From Sandaracinaceae bacterium (GTDB taxonomy: Bacteria > Myxococcota_A > Polyangia > Polyangiales > Houyiibacteriaceae), in NCBI GenBank assembly GCA_020633055.1, contig JACKEJ010000012.1, positions 248,001-312,000 of the forward strand: a stretch of DNA of 64,000 bases, written 5' to 3'. Below the pieces are notes generated by a model, which was not told the DNA's origin, searched no databases, and saw nothing but the letters and a program-made list of their open reading frames with translations. The position numbers and the translations under genes are program-made. Positions 62,516 to 64,000 of the stretch are shown one piece after another. How positions within the stretch are numbered: position 1 is the stretch's first letter; every line of letters starts with the position of its first letter.

Positions 62516-62896
62516 TCAGCGCAGCTTCCAGCCCACACGCGCCAGCGCGAACCGCACCTTGCCGCGCAGGTCCGCGGGGTTGGCGCTGCATCGGGCGACG
62601 CTGTCGGCGCCGAGGAGCACCACCGCCGTGGCGGCGGCGTGTCCGACGAGGCATGGCAGCGGCTCGTTGGCCAGCAGCTCCGCGAGAGGCCCGCTGAGCG
62701 TGCTGGCCTCGGCCATGCGGACGGGGATGCGGGTCTCCTGCGGCGTGGCTTCACCCGAGACGAGGCTCTCCAGCTCGATCATCCCGCTCCCCTCCGCCCC
62801 GAAGCGCACCACACGACGCTCCGCTTCGATCATGGGGCCCAGGTGGCCAGGGTCGTCCTGGTAGACGAAGGTCAGGCGATCGAGGGTCAGGGGCAC
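62516..62896 (-). CDS. Hypothetical protein
   Basis: The product is 126 residues from a GTG at 62896. It begins LTLDRLTFVYQDDPGHLGPM and has PLPCLVGHAAATAVVLLGAD near the C-terminus; no family is recognised. It follows the secreted DUF4397-like gene on the reverse strand after a terminator. TACGCT ends 5 nt before the GTG (reverse strand) and no Shine-Dalgarno is seen. Confidence 0.6.
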   Translation of the reverse strand: MPLTLDRLTFVYQDDPGHLGPMIEAERRVVRFGAEGSGMIELESLVSGEATPQETRIPVRMAEASTLSGPLAELLANEPLPCLVGHAAATAVVLLGADSVARCSANPADLRGKVRFALARVGWKLR

Positions 62897-62935
62897 GCCT
62901 CAGCGTATCATCGCCCCCTGGGCGAGGACGAAACG

Positions 62936-62961
62936 AAAAAGGCCCACCTCGCGGCGGGCCT
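62936..62961 (-). terminator. Intrinsic terminator of the DUF4397-like gene
   Basis: On the reverse strand AGGCCC (62961-62956) pairs with GGGCCT (62945-62940) and is followed by five Ts (62940-62936). It lies 22 nt after the stop of the gene at 62984. Confidence 0.7.
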
Positions 62962-62983
62962 CTTCCGTTGGGGCGGAGCTAGC

Positions 62984-64000
62984 TCAGGGTGTGGGCGGGG
63001 CGAAGTCCGTGAAGGCCAACACGACGGGGGTCCTCGCGGGATAGTTCTGGGCGTAGTTGTCCGCCATGGTGGGGGGCGCCGCGAACCGCGTGTCACCCGT
63101 CGCGAAGATGGTGAACGTGGTGCCCGCCACCACGTTCGTTGCCGGATTGGGCGGCATCATGGCGGCGTTCTCCGGGCTGAAGAACACGGGAACGACGTTC
63201 GCTGGCAAGCTGCTGCCCATGGCCATGTTCGCCGAGAACGCGCAGGGGCCGAGGAGTGTTGGCGCGTCCGTCTGGTCCTTCAGCGTCAGGAACACCATGG
63301 CGGAACCTGGGGGCAACACGGGCACCGTGGCATAGTCCGTGATCGTGCCGGGGCTGACGTTCGTGTGCACGGCGACCGCTGGCGCGCCGGTCCCAATGCC
63401 GTCGGCGTCGTAGCAGACGTCCACGGGCCACAGGTTGTAGATGCCGTGGAAGAAGCGCGCGCGCGCGCTGCCGGCGACCACGTCATCGGCGTCCTCGTCC
63501 TGCTCCAGCGTGGCGCCTACGGCGCCGTTCGGGCACGACACAGGCTGGTTGAGCAGGTCCCGACAGTTGTTCGTGTTGTCGACGAACCCGTGCACGATGA
63601 GGGAGTACGACTCGCCGTCCTCGAGACTGCTGGGATCGTAGGTGAACTGGAAGAGGCACGGGACCGTGTCGTTCGTGCAGTCGCCATCGAACACGGTCGT
63701 TCCCGGCGCGGGGGTGCTGCCGTCATGTGAGACGGGGCAGTCGACCTTCGGCGGAAGCGCGCCCGGATCGTCGTTGTCGACGCGTTCCTCGTCGTACACG
63801 CGCACGGTGGCCGGCGGGAGGGTCTGGAGGTACGGGGTGACCGCACGGTGCGGCAGGCCGAGGCTCAGGTCGATGTTGGGCAGCAGGTTCGGGTCATTGG
63901 CCGGTTGAGCGATGACACCGAAGCCCGTGTCCACGCACAGGCGGATGCCGTTGATGGGCACCGCGGGGTCATTCTTGGTGAGGTCGGACACCGCGTGGAC
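62984..64000 (-). CDS. DUF4397-like secreted protein, 5' end missing
   Basis: The gene enters from beyond the window; 338 residues are visible. The sequence is beta-rich with paired Cys (CLFQF, CYDADGIGTG, GPCAFSANMAMG) and phrases typical of DUF4397 surface proteins: TITDYATVPVLPPGSAMVFL, GTTFTIFATGD, ARFFHGIYNLWPVDV. It is likely extracellular or outer-surface and its signal peptide would be outside the window. No N-terminus can be assigned: a GTG at 63991 exists but is internal to the domain. Confidence 0.75.
   Translation of the reverse strand, partial: VHAVSDLTKNDPAVPINGIRLCVDTGFGVIAQPANDPNLLPNIDLSLGLPHRAVTPYLQTLPPATVRVYDEERVDNDDPGALPPKVDCPVSHDGSTPAPGTTVFDGDCTNDTVPCLFQFTYDPSSLEDGESYSLIVHGFVDNTNNCRDLLNQPVSCPNGAVGATLEQDEDADDVVAGSARARFFHGIYNLWPVDVCYDADGIGTGAPAVAVHTNVSPGTITDYATVPVLPPGSAMVFLTLKDQTDAPTLLGPCAFSANMAMGSSLPANVVPVFFSPENAAMMPPNPATNVVAGTTFTIFATGDTRFAAPPTMADNYAQNYPARTPVVLAFTDFAPPTP

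Overview
The window is high-GC DNA that looks like a chromosome segment of a Myxococcota bacterium (Polyangiales-like by gene content). The pointers are a giant Cys-rich lipoprotein built from DDGxxCTxDxC repeats, many small lipoproteins of unknown function, HEAT-repeat envelope proteins, two adjacent bactofilins, several sigma-54 activators, a proteobacterial/plant-type glutamate-cysteine ligase, and GTG starts with stop/start overlaps throughout. Taxonomy is inferred from content only. I saw no rRNA, tRNA, CRISPR array, IS transposase or phage gene.

Layout. 0-15.8 kb: end of a Cys/Met-metabolism PLP enzyme, the Cys-rich repeat lipoprotein, a membrane HEAT protein, an HU/IHF-like protein, TyrRS, GshA (reverse), a lipoprotein, a bactofilin pair, PyrE coupled to a lipoprotein, and a HEAT-repeat lipoprotein with a good sigma-70-type promoter. 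15.8-21.6 kb is a gene graveyard: an FHA-GAF-sigma54 activator decayed by many frameshifts, a decayed lipoprotein gene and two decayed reverse-strand genes, with an intact M18 aminopeptidase between them. 21.6-35.2 kb: a GH35-type glycosidase, an RRM/glycine-rich RNA-binding protein, a YfgM-like/BamB-like pair, a large carboxypeptidase-regulatory-repeat protein ending in a PDZ domain, an RluA-family pseudouridine synthase, small lipoproteins, and a PrkA-like AAA+ protein kinase.

35.2-43.2 kb is the most distinctive part: a reverse-strand cytochrome P450, an FNR/Crp-like regulator, a fatty-acid desaturase, then a tightly coupled forward operon of two Rieske oxygenases (KshA-like), an HsaA-like flavin monooxygenase, an HsaC-like extradiol dioxygenase and a single-domain globin. 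An identical 19-bp sequence containing a palindrome that fits TNNAACNNGTTNNA (the published actinobacterial KstR operator consensus) lies just upstream of both the P450 gene and the Rieske operon. I infer a co-regulated steroid-like or polycyclic/aromatic oxidation module whose TetR-type regulator is outside the window.

43.6-44.0 kb holds a 317-bp element with inverted REP-like hairpins at its ends (REPIN/MITE-like). 44-64 kb: a cytochrome c lipoprotein, thiC under a TPP riboswitch, a TPR protein, a YebC-family protein, a 5'-nucleotidase-family phosphatase coupled to a small STAS-like protein, an HD phosphohydrolase, a second small STAS-like protein, two NtrC-type response regulators, a stand-alone MshEN-domain protein, an ApbE-like lipoprotein, a DUF4159-like protein followed by a large membrane protein that probably starts at CTG, and a DUF4397-like secreted protein cut by the window end. 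A recurrent feature across the window is a -10-like hexamer 5-9 nt before the start codon of genes that lack a Shine-Dalgarno, which suggests many leaderless transcripts.
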